Assembly: GCF_014647795.1 (NCBI RefSeq) | Contig: NZ_BMPW01000038.1 | Location: 1 to 58,476, forward strand | DNA from: Actinoplanes campanulatus | GTDB lineage: Bacteria; Actinomycetota; Actinomycetes; Mycobacteriales; Micromonosporaceae | Direction: 5' to 3' | DNA: 58,476 nt | In this document: one piece after another, positions 1-7,442 of the stretch | Layout: each line of letters opens with the position of its first letter | Numbering within the stretch: the stretch's first letter is position 1 | Program-made: the position numbers and the translations under genes | The notes under the pieces: generated by a model | What the model saw: only the letters and a program-made list of their open reading frames with translations | What the model was told of the DNA's origin: nothing | The model's database searches: none

Positions 1-54
1 ACCCCTGCCACCGGCCGGTAGCAGGAAAAACTGCTCCATCGAACCGGGGGAAAC

Positions 55-180
55 TCAGCGCCACAGTGACGCAAGGACGTGCCGGACGGAAGGGTGATCA
101 ACGAGTTGGACGGCGTCGTCCACTCGGCCCGCTCGCACCAGGCCAATATAGCCGCGCACTACCGACTCGACATCCGCCAT
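55..180 (-). CDS. possible small hypothetical protein (41 aa)
   Basis: A short minus-strand frame starting at the ATG at 180 encodes a 41-residue, helix-rich peptide rich in Val, Arg and Asp. I do not recognise it. No Shine-Dalgarno sequence is visible before the ATG. It could be a real small gene, the head of a truncated gene, or chance. It lies beside a decayed permease fragment, which favours debris. Confidence 0.2.
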   Translation of the reverse strand: MADVESVVRGYIGLVRAGRVDDAVQLVDHPSVRHVLASLWR

Positions 181-269
181 TCTGGGGCGTTCCGACCAGA
201 CCTTCACAGGCGATGACACTAACGGCCGACGGCAATACCTGAGCACGACCTGGCAGCTGATTCCGCGCT

Positions 270-560
270 GAGGCCGAGGCGGCACCGGCCAGCGGTGGCA
301 GGGTGGCGACAAGGCCCCACACCGAGCCGATCATCATCAGCAGTCCGGTCTCGCCGATCGCTACGCCGAGCAACTGCCATCGGGTGCCGCCGGCCGATCT
401 CAGCACCGTGAAACCGATGCGCCGCCCGTATCCCGCCATGGCCATGCTGTTGGCCACGGCACGACCACAACCACAACCACAACCACAACCACAACCACCG
501 AGCATCATGGCCAGGCTGTCGGTCAGCTTGGCGTCGGTGTCGTAGTCCTGCGACGCGAAC
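270..560 (-). pseudogene. remnant of FtsX-type ABC transporter permease
   Basis: Read on the minus strand, this stretch carries the conserved C-terminal part of a MacB/FtsX-family permease: a motif like AVANSMAMAGYGRR, then a segment like FTVLRSAGGTRWQLLGVAI, then a hydrophobic helix ending in ATLPPLAG. In the family this is the last coupling helix and transmembrane region, where the coupling helix contacts the ATPase. Only about 90 residues remain. The N-terminal nine tenths and the ATPase partner are absent, and homology stops near 270. The transmembrane segment upstream of AVANSM has been replaced by Gly-Cys dipeptides encoded by the hexanucleotide repeat at 465-498. I call it a pseudogene; the family assignment rests on remembered consensus. 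Confidence 0.6.
465..498. repeat. hexanucleotide tandem repeat (CCACAA)5
   Basis: Five perfect copies of CCACAA run from 465 to 494, followed by a partial CCAC. On the minus strand this reads as Gly-Cys dipeptides inside the FtsX-type remnant, at the place where a hydrophobic helix should be. The repeat keeps the frame because its unit is a multiple of three. It is too short and too regular to be a CRISPR array. Confidence 0.9.
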
Positions 561-580
561 TGTTCGGCGGGCTGCAGCCG

Positions 581-1184
581 CAACAGCGAGCATCGATACG
601 ATACGGACGCGACCGTGTGCCAGCCGCGTCACCACCGCGCCGGACCGGGTAACGCTGCGTCACAGCCAACAGGGCACGGGCCTGTCAGACAAGTTCACGG
701 ATCTGCCGATGAGAGGTTATGCTGATGCAATTGTTTCAGCGGAGATTCATGGCAATTCTCCTGCTGACTCAGGCGGGCCGCTATTTCGATTCCTGCCAGC
801 CCTGATGCGCTTCTGGATCAGGTGCACAGATCCGTCGCTGCGAGATTTCAAAGTCCAGCCTTCTGGCCAAATGCTCGGCGCACTGCCAACTTCGGGCGAT
901 CTGGCGTCACACAGAAGCGACGTGGGATCGGTGGGCTTTGCCCTATCTCGCAGTCGTTAGCGAAACGCTAAGTAGTGGACTTTCCCGTCTGCCTTCGCCC
1001 GGCATGCCCCGCTGAGGCTACCTGGACAGTCGCGTGGCAACGGCGCCGAAATGCCTTTCAAGCAGAATTACTCAACTGCCGCGGAGCGCGCATGCTCCGT
1101 CGTATCGTCGTCGTGCAGCGGGAGACGCCGCAGTACGGTCTGCACATCGACTGTGCCCGACTAGGCGTCGACCGGATTCACTGA
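581..1184. other. no recognisable gene
   Basis: About 600 bases with only short open frames on either strand, none with a recognisable domain or a good ribosome binding site. Base composition is lower in GC than the flanking genes. I see no tRNA, no clear hairpin and no insertion-sequence end. It most likely belongs to the same zone of decayed sequence as the permease remnant. Confidence 0.5.
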
Positions 1185-1808
1185 TCAGTCCAAATCGTCG
1201 AGCACCAGCTCGATAGCGCCCGGGTGTTTGTCGGGAAAGAAGCCCCAGTACGAGGTGGTCAGTGCCCCCGTCGGAAGCCCAAGAGCCTCGAGAATTTCGT
1301 AGTGTTGGTCCTCGGCCATGGTGAACGCGTAGGAGCCCTGGTCTCGCAGAGCGGCGGCGATGGCGTCCAGGTCAGGCGGGCCGACCGCGAACGGGGCGAA
1401 CACTTCGGGATCGTCGCCTCTCGGCCCCTTCGGGAACTCGTGGTCGGCCGGGTAGACGACGCCGTCCAGCTCCGCAACCATCTCGCCGTTCTCCTCGTAC
1501 CACTCCACCAGCATGTCCGTGTGGGAGAAGTAGGAGTGGATCTTCTCGCCGTCACGGATCACGTAGCAACTGACGAGGTCTGAGTCGAAGACGTACATGG
1601 CCAGCGTCATGCAGTTGAGGGCCACGCTCAGCTCCGCGCCGATCCGATCGACCGGAGCGGTGTCCGAGTTCTCGCCCGGTGGAGGCAGCACCGCCACCCG
1701 ATTCTCGGTCAGCGGCACCACGAACCCGACGACGCCGAGGTCGCACAGCGCATCCAAGGTCGCGTCGAAATCCGCGGCGACCAGCAGAGTTTCGTAGGTC
1801 GTTCCCAT
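1185..1808 (-). CDS. hypothetical protein, acidic, 207 aa
   Basis: An intact frame with normal high-GC codon use encodes a strongly acidic, probably cytosolic protein with no signal peptide or membrane segment. I chose the ATG at 1808; a TTG lies directly before it at 1811. A weak AAGG element sits about ten bases upstream. Visible features are an N-terminal alpha/beta stretch ending in RVAVLPPPGE, a central region with a SCYVIRDGEK motif typical of a beta hairpin, and an acidic C-terminus ending LVLDDLD. I do not recognise the family. Small acidic proteins of this kind among gene debris are sometimes immunity proteins of polymorphic toxins, but nothing here proves that. Confidence 0.75.
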   Translation of the reverse strand: MGTTYETLLVAADFDATLDALCDLGVVGFVVPLTENRVAVLPPPGENSDTAPVDRIGAELSVALNCMTLAMYVFDSDLVSCYVIRDGEKIHSYFSHTDMLVEWYEENGEMVAELDGVVYPADHEFPKGPRGDDPEVFAPFAVGPPDLDAIAAALRDQGSYAFTMAEDQHYEILEALGLPTGALTTSYWGFFPDKHPGAIELVLDDLD

Positions 1809-2093
1809 CAACAGCGAACCTTAGACGACGGCTGGCGTACGTCCCACAGATGCGTCAGAGGCCCGGTCCGTCCGGGCGTCGCTACTGCAGGCGAAATGGC
1901 GGAGAGGCCGCGAGTCAGTGATGCACTGACACCAAGATCGATGATGTCGAAGGGCCGGTACCAACATCCTCTACTGCCGCTGCCCGCACGCCGGCTGGCC
2001 TCCACGTTGACGCCGACGTTCGGCGCTGCCGATGATCGCCCCACAGGGTGCGGCATGGTCGTACTCTCAGGAGCCCGATCGCAGGAGGCATGA

Positions 2094-2297
2094 ATGGGAT
2101 TATCAGGCCGGGACTGCCCTGACTGTGGTCGCAGTGTCCGCGAGCCGTTCGAGAAGACGGTCACTGGGCGCGAGGTGTGCCCGGACTGCGCGAACGCCCT
2201 GTTCATGGGCTCGGCCGCAGGCGTGATCACCGGAGACGTCGGGTCCGGCTACGGGGTCTGGGCGATGCTCATGCGCAAGATTCGGCGCTCCGGCTGA
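2094..2297 (+). CDS. small zinc-ribbon-like protein (67 aa)
   Basis: A 67-residue protein with two CxxC pairs (CPDC near residue 8 and CPDC near residue 29) spaced as in a zinc ribbon, followed by a Gly/Val-rich tail and a basic C-terminus. The start is well supported: GGAGG at 2084-2088 lies five bases before the ATG. The Cys pairs probably bind one zinc ion. The Gly-Val-rich stretch could be a weakly hydrophobic helix. The role is unknown; related small actinobacterial proteins are annotated only as hypothetical. It stands alone between non-coding stretches. Confidence 0.7.
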   Translation: MGLSGRDCPDCGRSVREPFEKTVTGREVCPDCANALFMGSAAGVITGDVGSGYGVWAMLMRKIRRSG

Positions 2298-2698
2298 GCG
2301 GGACGGGATCCTCCCTTGACGGCACAGCCACAACGTGATCGCGAAATGAACTCTCCTGCCGCCGAGCGTGCGCGAACTGATGGGGCGATTCGCTCCGTGT
2401 GATCCGCGTCCCGCGCATGGGACAGCGACGACCGTGCTGTACTCGCCGGTCGGGAACCCAGCCGGTTCGATGGCGCAGGCGCTGCCTGCCGCGATACGGA
2501 CATGGCGAGATGTCATCCCCATCGCCGTTTGCCCGCGTTGCGGTTATCGGGTTTGGGCCTGCTCCTCTGCCTGCTCAAGCCATCCGCGGTACCAGCGAGC
2601 GAAACTCGTCGGGCTTCTATCCGGTTCGTGCAGTGGTCGATATCCGCCGTCGTCGGCGCTGTCGTCCGCCCACATCTGACCACGTGCAGGCCCGCTGA
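2298..2698. other. no recognisable gene
   Basis: About 400 bases in which open frames on both strands overlap without recognisable domains or good ribosome binding sites. I see no repeat, RNA gene or clear terminator here. It probably belongs to the decayed zone that also holds the SMI1 and IS1380 fragments just downstream. Confidence 0.45.
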
Positions 2699-2923
2699 TC
2701 ACGAGTGCCTCACGGTAGGCGCAACCGAGGTGACGCCATCGGCCGTCGACACGGCGGAGGGGAAACAGGCCGTATGCGGGTCCCGCGCCAACTCATGCTC
2801 GGTGACGGGAGGTTCAAGTCGCCAATGATGGTCGTTGGCTCCGAAGACAGAGTTCGCGTTGGGATGGGTGGACAGTGCGGTCAGGCGATCACGTACGTCC
2901 GACCAGTCCGAGATGATCACCAC
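2699..2923 (-). pseudogene. N-terminal fragment of SMI1/KNR4-family protein
   Basis: The frame starting at the GTG at 2923 reads like the first 40 residues of an SMI1/KNR4-family protein: a segment like WSDVRDRLTALSTHP, then VFGA, then the RLEPPVTEHEL motif that marks entry into the conserved domain. After that, from about 2800 down, the sequence loses resemblance and stops after 74 residues, while the family normally runs to 150-200. In bacteria the family is best known as immunity proteins of polymorphic toxin systems. I infer a truncated gene. The neighbours are an IS1380 remnant and non-coding sequence, so loss by transposition is plausible. Confidence 0.55.
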
Positions 2924-3009
2924 GACACCGTAGACCGCTGCTGTAGCAGCCCGGCTCTCGACCTGCCGTAACGCCCTCTCATGCTTGAGTTCAGTGAATC
3001 CGACAAGCC

Positions 3010-3308
3010 CTCACCAGGCTGCGGCAGCGCAGCGCGGGCACGACCCGGGCCGCATCGCCGTGGATCTGGCGGTGATAATCGCCGACGGCGGTGAGGCCAT
3101 CGCTGACTTGGCGTACTGCGTAACCAGCAGGCCCTGTTCGGGCCGGTCGCCTCCGATACCACCGCGTGGCGGCTGCTGCCGGCTGTTGCGCGCCGCCGCC
3201 CGCATCACCCGCCGAACCCGCCTGGCCATCGCCGCCAGCTGGCCCTGGGCCGACGTTCTGACCAGCGCGTTCAGCAACCTCGCCGCACCGCCCCGGCCCA
3301 CCGGCTGA
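3010..3308 (+). mobile_element. degenerate IS1380-family transposase remnant
   Basis: The plus strand carries the start of an IS1380-type transposase, with a motif like GRIAVDLAVIIADGGEAIADLA. Near 3110 the frame shifts by one, and the match continues in another frame as LRNQQALFGPVASDTTAW and RLLPAVA. It then jumps to the C-terminal motif of the same family (TRLAIAASWPWADVL) ending at 3308. Most of the roughly 450-residue protein, including the catalytic core, is deleted. I see no intact terminal inverted repeats. This is a dead element with at least one frameshift and one large internal deletion. The family call rests on two separate conserved ends in the right order. Confidence 0.7.
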
Positions 3309-3714
3309 CCTCACGTCCCACACTCCGGCCAGCGTTCACAGAGGAACCCGGCCCCGCGCCGGGGCCTCCAGCATGCCCACAAACGGAATCGACCGCGCAT
3401 ACCGAATTAGTCGAATGATGATTATGGATGTGCGCGTAAGCGAAAAGACCGAGACTGACAGGAGGCGCGGTGGGCCGGCGGCCGCCCGGACGGCGGACAT
3501 CGCGTGGAATGCGCTGAGAGTCCATGCATGGGCACATATGTCGATGGATAAATTGATACGCTCTCGGCCTCGCGCAACCGCCGCGAGATCCCGGGGGACG
3601 GGCGCGGCCATGGGTCGCGCCTGGTGCGCCGCCACTCACTCAGGGAGTCGGCACACCACCCGGCTGGCGCTCGCGACAGACGTCCGGGCGCCGGTCGACG
3701 AGCAAGGAGCAACG
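3309..3714. other. non-coding stretch before the small secreted protein
   Basis: A 400-base stretch with locally AT-rich segments around 3400-3440 and 3530-3560, unlike the very GC-rich surroundings. No convincing gene is present, although a frame is open into the downstream gene. It probably holds that gene's promoter; I could not identify a -35/-10 pair I trust. Confidence 0.4.
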
Positions 3715-4032
3715 TTGCGAAAGACCATCAGCTCTACGCTGGCCGTTCTGGCCATCACCGCCGCCGCGCTGGTCGGCACCGGTTCGCCGGCCGCCGCGGC
3801 ATCCTGCGAGGGAGTGTCGGTCCACTCAGGCAGCGGCGAAGGAGCCCTTGCCTTCTGCCTTTCCGGCGAGGGCGACATCCGCGTCGTGATCCACTGCCTG
3901 AGGGAAGCCGACTTCAAGAAGTACACCAAGTTCGGCGTGTGGCGACACGATCGGCCCCACAGCGAGACCTACAGCAGCGCGTATTGCAACGGGGCAGACG
4001 CGCTGCGCAGCCACACCTTCCAGGTCGCCTGA
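3715..4032 (+). CDS. small secreted cysteine-containing protein
   Basis: A 105-residue secreted protein. I chose the TTG at 3715 because AAGGAG at 3704-3709 lies five bases upstream and because it yields a textbook signal peptide: basic LRKT, a hydrophobic run rich in Leu, Ala and Val, then SPAAAAS as a signal peptidase I site near residue 28. The mature part is about 77 residues with four Cys (SCEG, AFCLS, IHCLRE, AYCNG) that could form two disulfides, and a basic, aromatic-rich centre. The function is unknown; extracellular small Cys proteins in actinomycetes include inhibitors and development factors, but no specific family is recognised. A strong hairpin follows at 4090-4121. Confidence 0.7.
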   Translation: MRKTISSTLAVLAITAAALVGTGSPAAAASCEGVSVHSGSGEGALAFCLSGEGDIRVVIHCLREADFKKYTKFGVWRHDRPHSETYSSAYCNGADALRSHTFQVA

Positions 4033-4089
4033 GCAGAAGCCCGGTACGGCCGGGTGGTGACACCCCGCCAGCCAGGTGACTGACAGCCA

Positions 4090-4121
4090 ATGATGGCCGC
4101 CTCCGCCGAGGCGGCCATCAT
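4090..4121. terminator. strong hairpin, terminator-like
   Basis: A perfect 14-bp inverted repeat (ATGATGGCCGCCTC and its complement) with a four-base loop at 4104-4107. It lies 57 bases after the small secreted protein gene. There is no clear T-tract, which is common for actinobacterial terminators. It could act in both directions, and it overlaps the 3' end of the frameshifted gene on the minus strand. Confidence 0.7.
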
Positions 4122-4447
4122 GTTCGCGGCTGCGGGAGGCGACCCGAGCCGCGAGGAACTTCGGGGCCATCTCGCAGTAGCTGTCGGTGACCAGTCCGTT
4201 CAGCGCGTCCCCCGCCGGCGGAGAAGCCGCCGGCACGTTCGAAGACAGAACTGAGGTCGAACGTCACCGAACCGGCTGGCTCCTTGATCGCTGGCCAGGT
4301 GGCGGAGTCCGTGCCCGGCCGGAAGTGGAAGCGGTCATCGAACGGAGTCCAGAATTGTTCGTAGTTTCGGATTTGCTGCCATGCAGCGTTGTCCCACCCT
4401 GGCCCGCTCACGCGACAGATCGTCGCATCCTGGCGCGCCTCGGTCAC
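4118..4447 (-). pseudogene. frameshifted hypothetical protein
   Basis: The minus strand encodes a coherent, aromatic-rich protein (segments such as GPGWDNAAWQQIRNYEQFW and FDDRFHFRPGTDSATW) from about 4447 to 4215. At a run of five C at 4209-4213 the sense continues only in another frame (GDALNGLVTDSYCEMAPKFLAARVA). Reading the minus strand with one G fewer joins the two parts. Beyond that the second frame runs into the hairpin without a proper end. I do not recognise the family. It is either a decayed gene or a sequencing error in the homopolymer. Confidence 0.5.
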
Positions 4448-4580
4448 CCAGGTTCGGCCGGGCCCATACGGCAGTCACCATGAGCAAAGCACCCATTTGC
4501 CGCTGATCGGGCAGCGTTCAGCGCCCCTGGCTGGCCGCTACCGGTTTGCGCTTCCGAGCCCGGCTCGGGCGAGCGTTTTG

Positions 4581-4594
4581 TAGCCTGGGCCGCG
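4581..4594 (+). promoter_or_regulatory. -10 box for a leaderless start
   Basis: TAGCCT at 4581-4586 matches the actinobacterial TANNNT -10 box. It ends seven bases before the GTG at 4594, so transcription would begin at or next to the start codon. No convincing -35 box is seen. Confidence 0.45.
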
Positions 4595-5295
4595 TGGCTG
4601 TGATGCGTACGTTCGAAACCGCCGACTACCATCCGGACTACGGAGTTCTGATCCTCGCGGACACGAACCAGGCGTGGGACCCGGACGAGGACCCACAGAT
4701 ACCGCATCATCGCGATCGTGGAGACATGCCGACCGGGGCATTCGCCGGATCAGGCGCCGGCTGGATCGCCGCTCAGGCTTTCGATCTGTCCGACCACACC
4801 GTGCGTATTGAACTGCACGACGTGCTGCCCCCTGCCGAGCACGCCGACTTCGATGACGTCCTGGAGACACCGTTCCGATCAAGCTCGGGCGAATTGACCC
4901 TGACTGACCTGACCGGCGGTTACGGCGAGGCCGATCTTCACCTCACCGACACCGAGTGGTTCCGTACACGAATCGCACGCCGACCGGCTGACGGTGACGG
5001 ATTTTACTGGCTGATCCAATTCTGGCCTGACCCCGTCAGAGAGCTGCCCGCCTGGCTTGCCCGTAGTTCCGAGACGGGAGACCGGCCCTCGGATGTGGCC
5101 GGGGATATCGCAGCACTGTTGAGATGGACTTCTCGGCTGCCGCTGGAGACCAGCGTCGACGATCTGACCAAGCGGCTTCTCGTCAGCGACACAGCTGTAC
5201 GCGACGCGCTGGCAGCCGCTGAGAACGAGGGCTTACTGTATCTCGACGGTGACGACCCGCTGCGGCTATCGCTGAATCGTCGAAGCGACTCCTGA
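4594..5295 (+). CDS. hypothetical protein with C-terminal winged-helix-like segment
   Basis: A 233-residue soluble protein. I prefer the GTG at 4594, since a -10-like TAGCCT ends seven bases before it; an ATG at 4603 is the alternative. The N-terminal 160 residues are rich in acidic and aromatic residues with no membrane segment. The last 70 residues (AALLRWTSRLPLETSVDDLTKRLLVS and AAENEGLLYLDG) look like a winged-helix fold in which VDDLTKRLLVSDTAVRDAL would be the recognition helices. A regulatory or DNA-binding role is inference. It stands alone; an unrelated minus-strand operon ends 80 bases downstream. Confidence 0.65.
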   Translation: MAVMRTFETADYHPDYGVLILADTNQAWDPDEDPQIPHHRDRGDMPTGAFAGSGAGWIAAQAFDLSDHTVRIELHDVLPPAEHADFDDVLETPFRSSSGELTLTDLTGGYGEADLHLTDTEWFRTRIARRPADGDGFYWLIQFWPDPVRELPAWLARSSETGDRPSDVAGDIAALLRWTSRLPLETSVDDLTKRLLVSDTAVRDALAAAENEGLLYLDGDDPLRLSLNRRSDS

Positions 5296-5374
5296 ACAGG
5301 GCGAACCAGCGGAAACAAATCTGGCCGCCGAGAACGGGGCGATGCGGGTTGGGGGCGGTGGTCGAACGCCGAGC

Positions 5375-6766
5375 TCAGCGGATGCGGCGGACCAGTTCGA
5401 ACTGCCACCGCGATGGACCGAACAGGATCTCCCAGCGTCGCCGGAACAGATATACGGATGCCAGGATGACCATCGGCAAGCCGGTCCAGAACCAGAATCG
5501 CGGGCCGAACCCTTTCGGTGGGTTGCCGTCCCGCATCCGCCCGGTGACGGCGATGTCGTCGGCGACGTCGATGGCCAGCACCCCGTCCTCGGACGACAGC
5601 ACCGTCGTCGGCGCGGCGCCACCCGGGGTCAGGGCGAGCAGGTCGACGCGGTGCACCTCGCCGTAGTAGGTCCGCTCGTCCAGCGACAACGACTTGTCGA
5701 ATCGGGTGGTTGATTCCGGACTCGGCTCGAATGCGGCGATGAGCGCGGACCCGTCCTCGCGCCAGGCGAGCAGCCGGATCCCCGTCCTCCCGGTGACGGC
5801 CGGGGTCGCCGGGCCACCCGTCGCGGCGCCGGTCACGGGATCGACGTATCGCAGCGTCCAGTCAGCTCCCTGCCGCTCGACGATCGTCAGCGACCGGCCG
5901 TCGGGCGTCCACGCGCCTTTGCCGCCGAGCGCCTGATCGTCCGATACGCTGAACGACGTGCCGGCCGTCGAGCCGTCCAGTGCGGCGACGGTGACTGTCC
6001 CCGCGATCTGGTAGGCGAACCGCCGCCCGTCCGGTGCGAACGCGACGCTGAAACCGTCCATCGTCGGGCCGGAGGCCAGTCTTCGCCACTGTCCGCTGTC
6101 GAGGTCAACGATGGACAGTATCGACTCGGGGACGCCGTCCTGGTCGGCACTGATCACGTCCCGCACGGCGATCCATCGCCCATCCCGCGACCAGCTGACC
6201 GGAAAGGACCCGCCGCTTCCTTCGATCGCGCTCGGCACGTCCCGGGTCTGTCCGGTACGAAGTTCGATGATCCTGACATACGGGTCGTCGATGTAGCCGC
6301 CCGAGTGGGCGACGCGCCGTCCGTCGGCCGCCAGGACGACCTCCTGCCCTGCCGGGGCCTCCGGGATGCTGGTGAGAAAGAGGCGGTACCGGTCGGTGTG
6401 CGCGTCGACGAGTGTGAGCGCATCACACTCGTCGACGAACGGGCACGTTCCGGCGGAGTAGCCGCCGCTGAACAGCACGGCCGCCTGCTCGAGCCGCGGT
6501 CGGTCCGTGACACGGAGCGTCCCGGGTGGCGGCACACCGATGCGGTCGGGCAGCGCGGCGGGCTGCTCCGCGGTCCGGTCCGGTCCCGGCGCCCGATCGA
6601 TCGGGCTCCACAGCACCAGCAGCACGCCGATCACCGCGACGGCCGCCGTCGCGGCCAGCGTCCGCCGGCGGGTACGCCGCGCTGCTGCCCGGGCCCGGTC
6701 GTGGACGGCGTACGTGGGGACGTCCTGCGCCGCCGCCCGCATCACCTCCCGCAGTCGCGCTGTCAT
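5375..6766 (-). CDS. membrane-anchored beta-propeller (TolB/WD40-like) protein, partner of sigma factor
   Basis: A 463-residue protein whose ATG at 6766 overlaps the stop of the upstream sigma factor in an ATGA junction, so the two are translationally coupled. The N-terminal 45 residues are basic and cytoplasmic, followed by a transmembrane helix near residues 48-66 (TLAATAAVAVIGVLLVLW). The extracellular part has repeated blade-like motifs (SWSRDGRWIAV, AFAPDGRRFAYQ, AWTPDGRSLTIV, AWREDGSALIA), typical of TolB/PD40 propellers. A second hydrophobic helix lies near the C-terminus (FWFWTGLPMVILASVYLF). Genes in this position after SigE-type ECF sigma factors often encode sensor or anti-sigma-like partners, so a role in holding or signalling to the sigma factor is likely but inferred. 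No zinc-binding anti-sigma motif is visible. Confidence 0.8.
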   Translation of the reverse strand: MTARLREVMRAAAQDVPTYAVHDRARAAARRTRRRTLAATAAVAVIGVLLVLWSPIDRAPGPDRTAEQPAALPDRIGVPPPGTLRVTDRPRLEQAAVLFSGGYSAGTCPFVDECDALTLVDAHTDRYRLFLTSIPEAPAGQEVVLAADGRRVAHSGGYIDDPYVRIIELRTGQTRDVPSAIEGSGGSFPVSWSRDGRWIAVRDVISADQDGVPESILSIVDLDSGQWRRLASGPTMDGFSVAFAPDGRRFAYQIAGTVTVAALDGSTAGTSFSVSDDQALGGKGAWTPDGRSLTIVERQGADWTLRYVDPVTGAATGGPATPAVTGRTGIRLLAWREDGSALIAAFEPSPESTTRFDKSLSLDERTYYGEVHRVDLLALTPGGAAPTTVLSSEDGVLAIDVADDIAVTGRMRDGNPPKGFGPRFWFWTGLPMVILASVYLFRRRWEILFGPSRWQFELVRRIR

Positions 6767-7302
6767 CCTGCCCTCCACCCTGTGCTGACATCCGATTCCG
6801 CCCGGTCCGTCGCCGCCTCGATGAGTTCCGGCGCGATCGTCCGCAGCCGGCTCAGGCCGTCGTGCCCGTGCCGTTTGACAGTGCCCACGCTGAGCCCCAA
6901 TTCCCTGGCCACCTGTGCCTCGGTGAGATCCTCGTAGAACCGCAGGACGAGCACAGCCCGCTGACGCGGGGTCAGCCGGCGCAACGCCGCCGCAAGTGTC
7001 AGCCGCAACGCGCTCGCTTCGGACGAATCGGCCCCCGCCGGATCCAGCCCCTCCCAGCCCTGGACCTCGACCACCCGCCGGCGCCGCCACCACGAGATGT
7101 GCTGGTGGTACATGACCCGCCGGACATAGGCCGCCGGGTCTCCGTCGCGGATCCGCCGCCAGCGCGGAAAGGCCCTGGCCAGAGCGGACTGCAGGAGATC
7201 TTCGGCGAGGTGGTGATCCCCGGTGAGCAGGTAGGCGACCCGGGACAACGCCGGCGACCGGTACACCACGAACTCATGGAAGTCGTCGTCGACCTCGCCC
7301 AT
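6763..7302 (-). CDS. ECF RNA polymerase sigma factor, SigE family
   Basis: A 179-residue ECF sigma factor that directs RNA polymerase to a specific promoter set. Region 2 is seen near residues 10-75 (RVAYLLTGDHHLAEDLLQSALARAF and a basic, Trp-rich WWRRRR end). Region 4 lies near residues 110-160 (LTPRQRAVLVLRFYEDLTEAQVA, then ELGLSVGTVKRHGHDGLSRLR), the helix-turn-helix that contacts the -35 element. The length and the YLLTGD and DLTEA motifs fit the actinobacterial SigE-type group. Its stop overlaps the ATG of the propeller protein, which is the likely regulator or sensor. The regulon cannot be told from this window. Confidence 0.9.
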   Translation of the reverse strand: MGEVDDDFHEFVVYRSPALSRVAYLLTGDHHLAEDLLQSALARAFPRWRRIRDGDPAAYVRRVMYHQHISWWRRRRVVEVQGWEGLDPAGADSSEASALRLTLAAALRRLTPRQRAVLVLRFYEDLTEAQVARELGLSVGTVKRHGHDGLSRLRTIAPELIEAATDRAESDVSTGWRAG

Positions 7303-7404
7303 GCATCACCCCTCTCTCGCTATCCATAACGCCGGGCGCCCCCTGAATGGTTGAGACGCCCGTAGCCTTCATCGGGGCGGAGCCTGAGCCGACGTTCGGA
7401 GGCG

Positions 7405-7442
7405 TCGAGGCTTCCGTCCGGGGGTGCGTATGCTGCCCGCCG
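7405..7442 (+). promoter_or_regulatory. candidate promoter, leaderless start
   Basis: TCGAGG (7405-7410), an 18-base spacer, and TATGCT (7429-7434), which ends seven bases before the GTG at 7442. The layout matches the promoter at 17122-17159, which has TTGAGG and TAATGT with the same spacer. Confidence 0.45.

Noticed and set aside
465-498. CRISPR-like array
   Set aside because: The units are six bases long and contiguous, without spacers, so this is a microsatellite.
709-1184. Possible small genes on the plus strand
   Set aside because: Frames of 60-83 residues without recognisable motifs or ribosome binding sites, and with atypical codon use for this genome.
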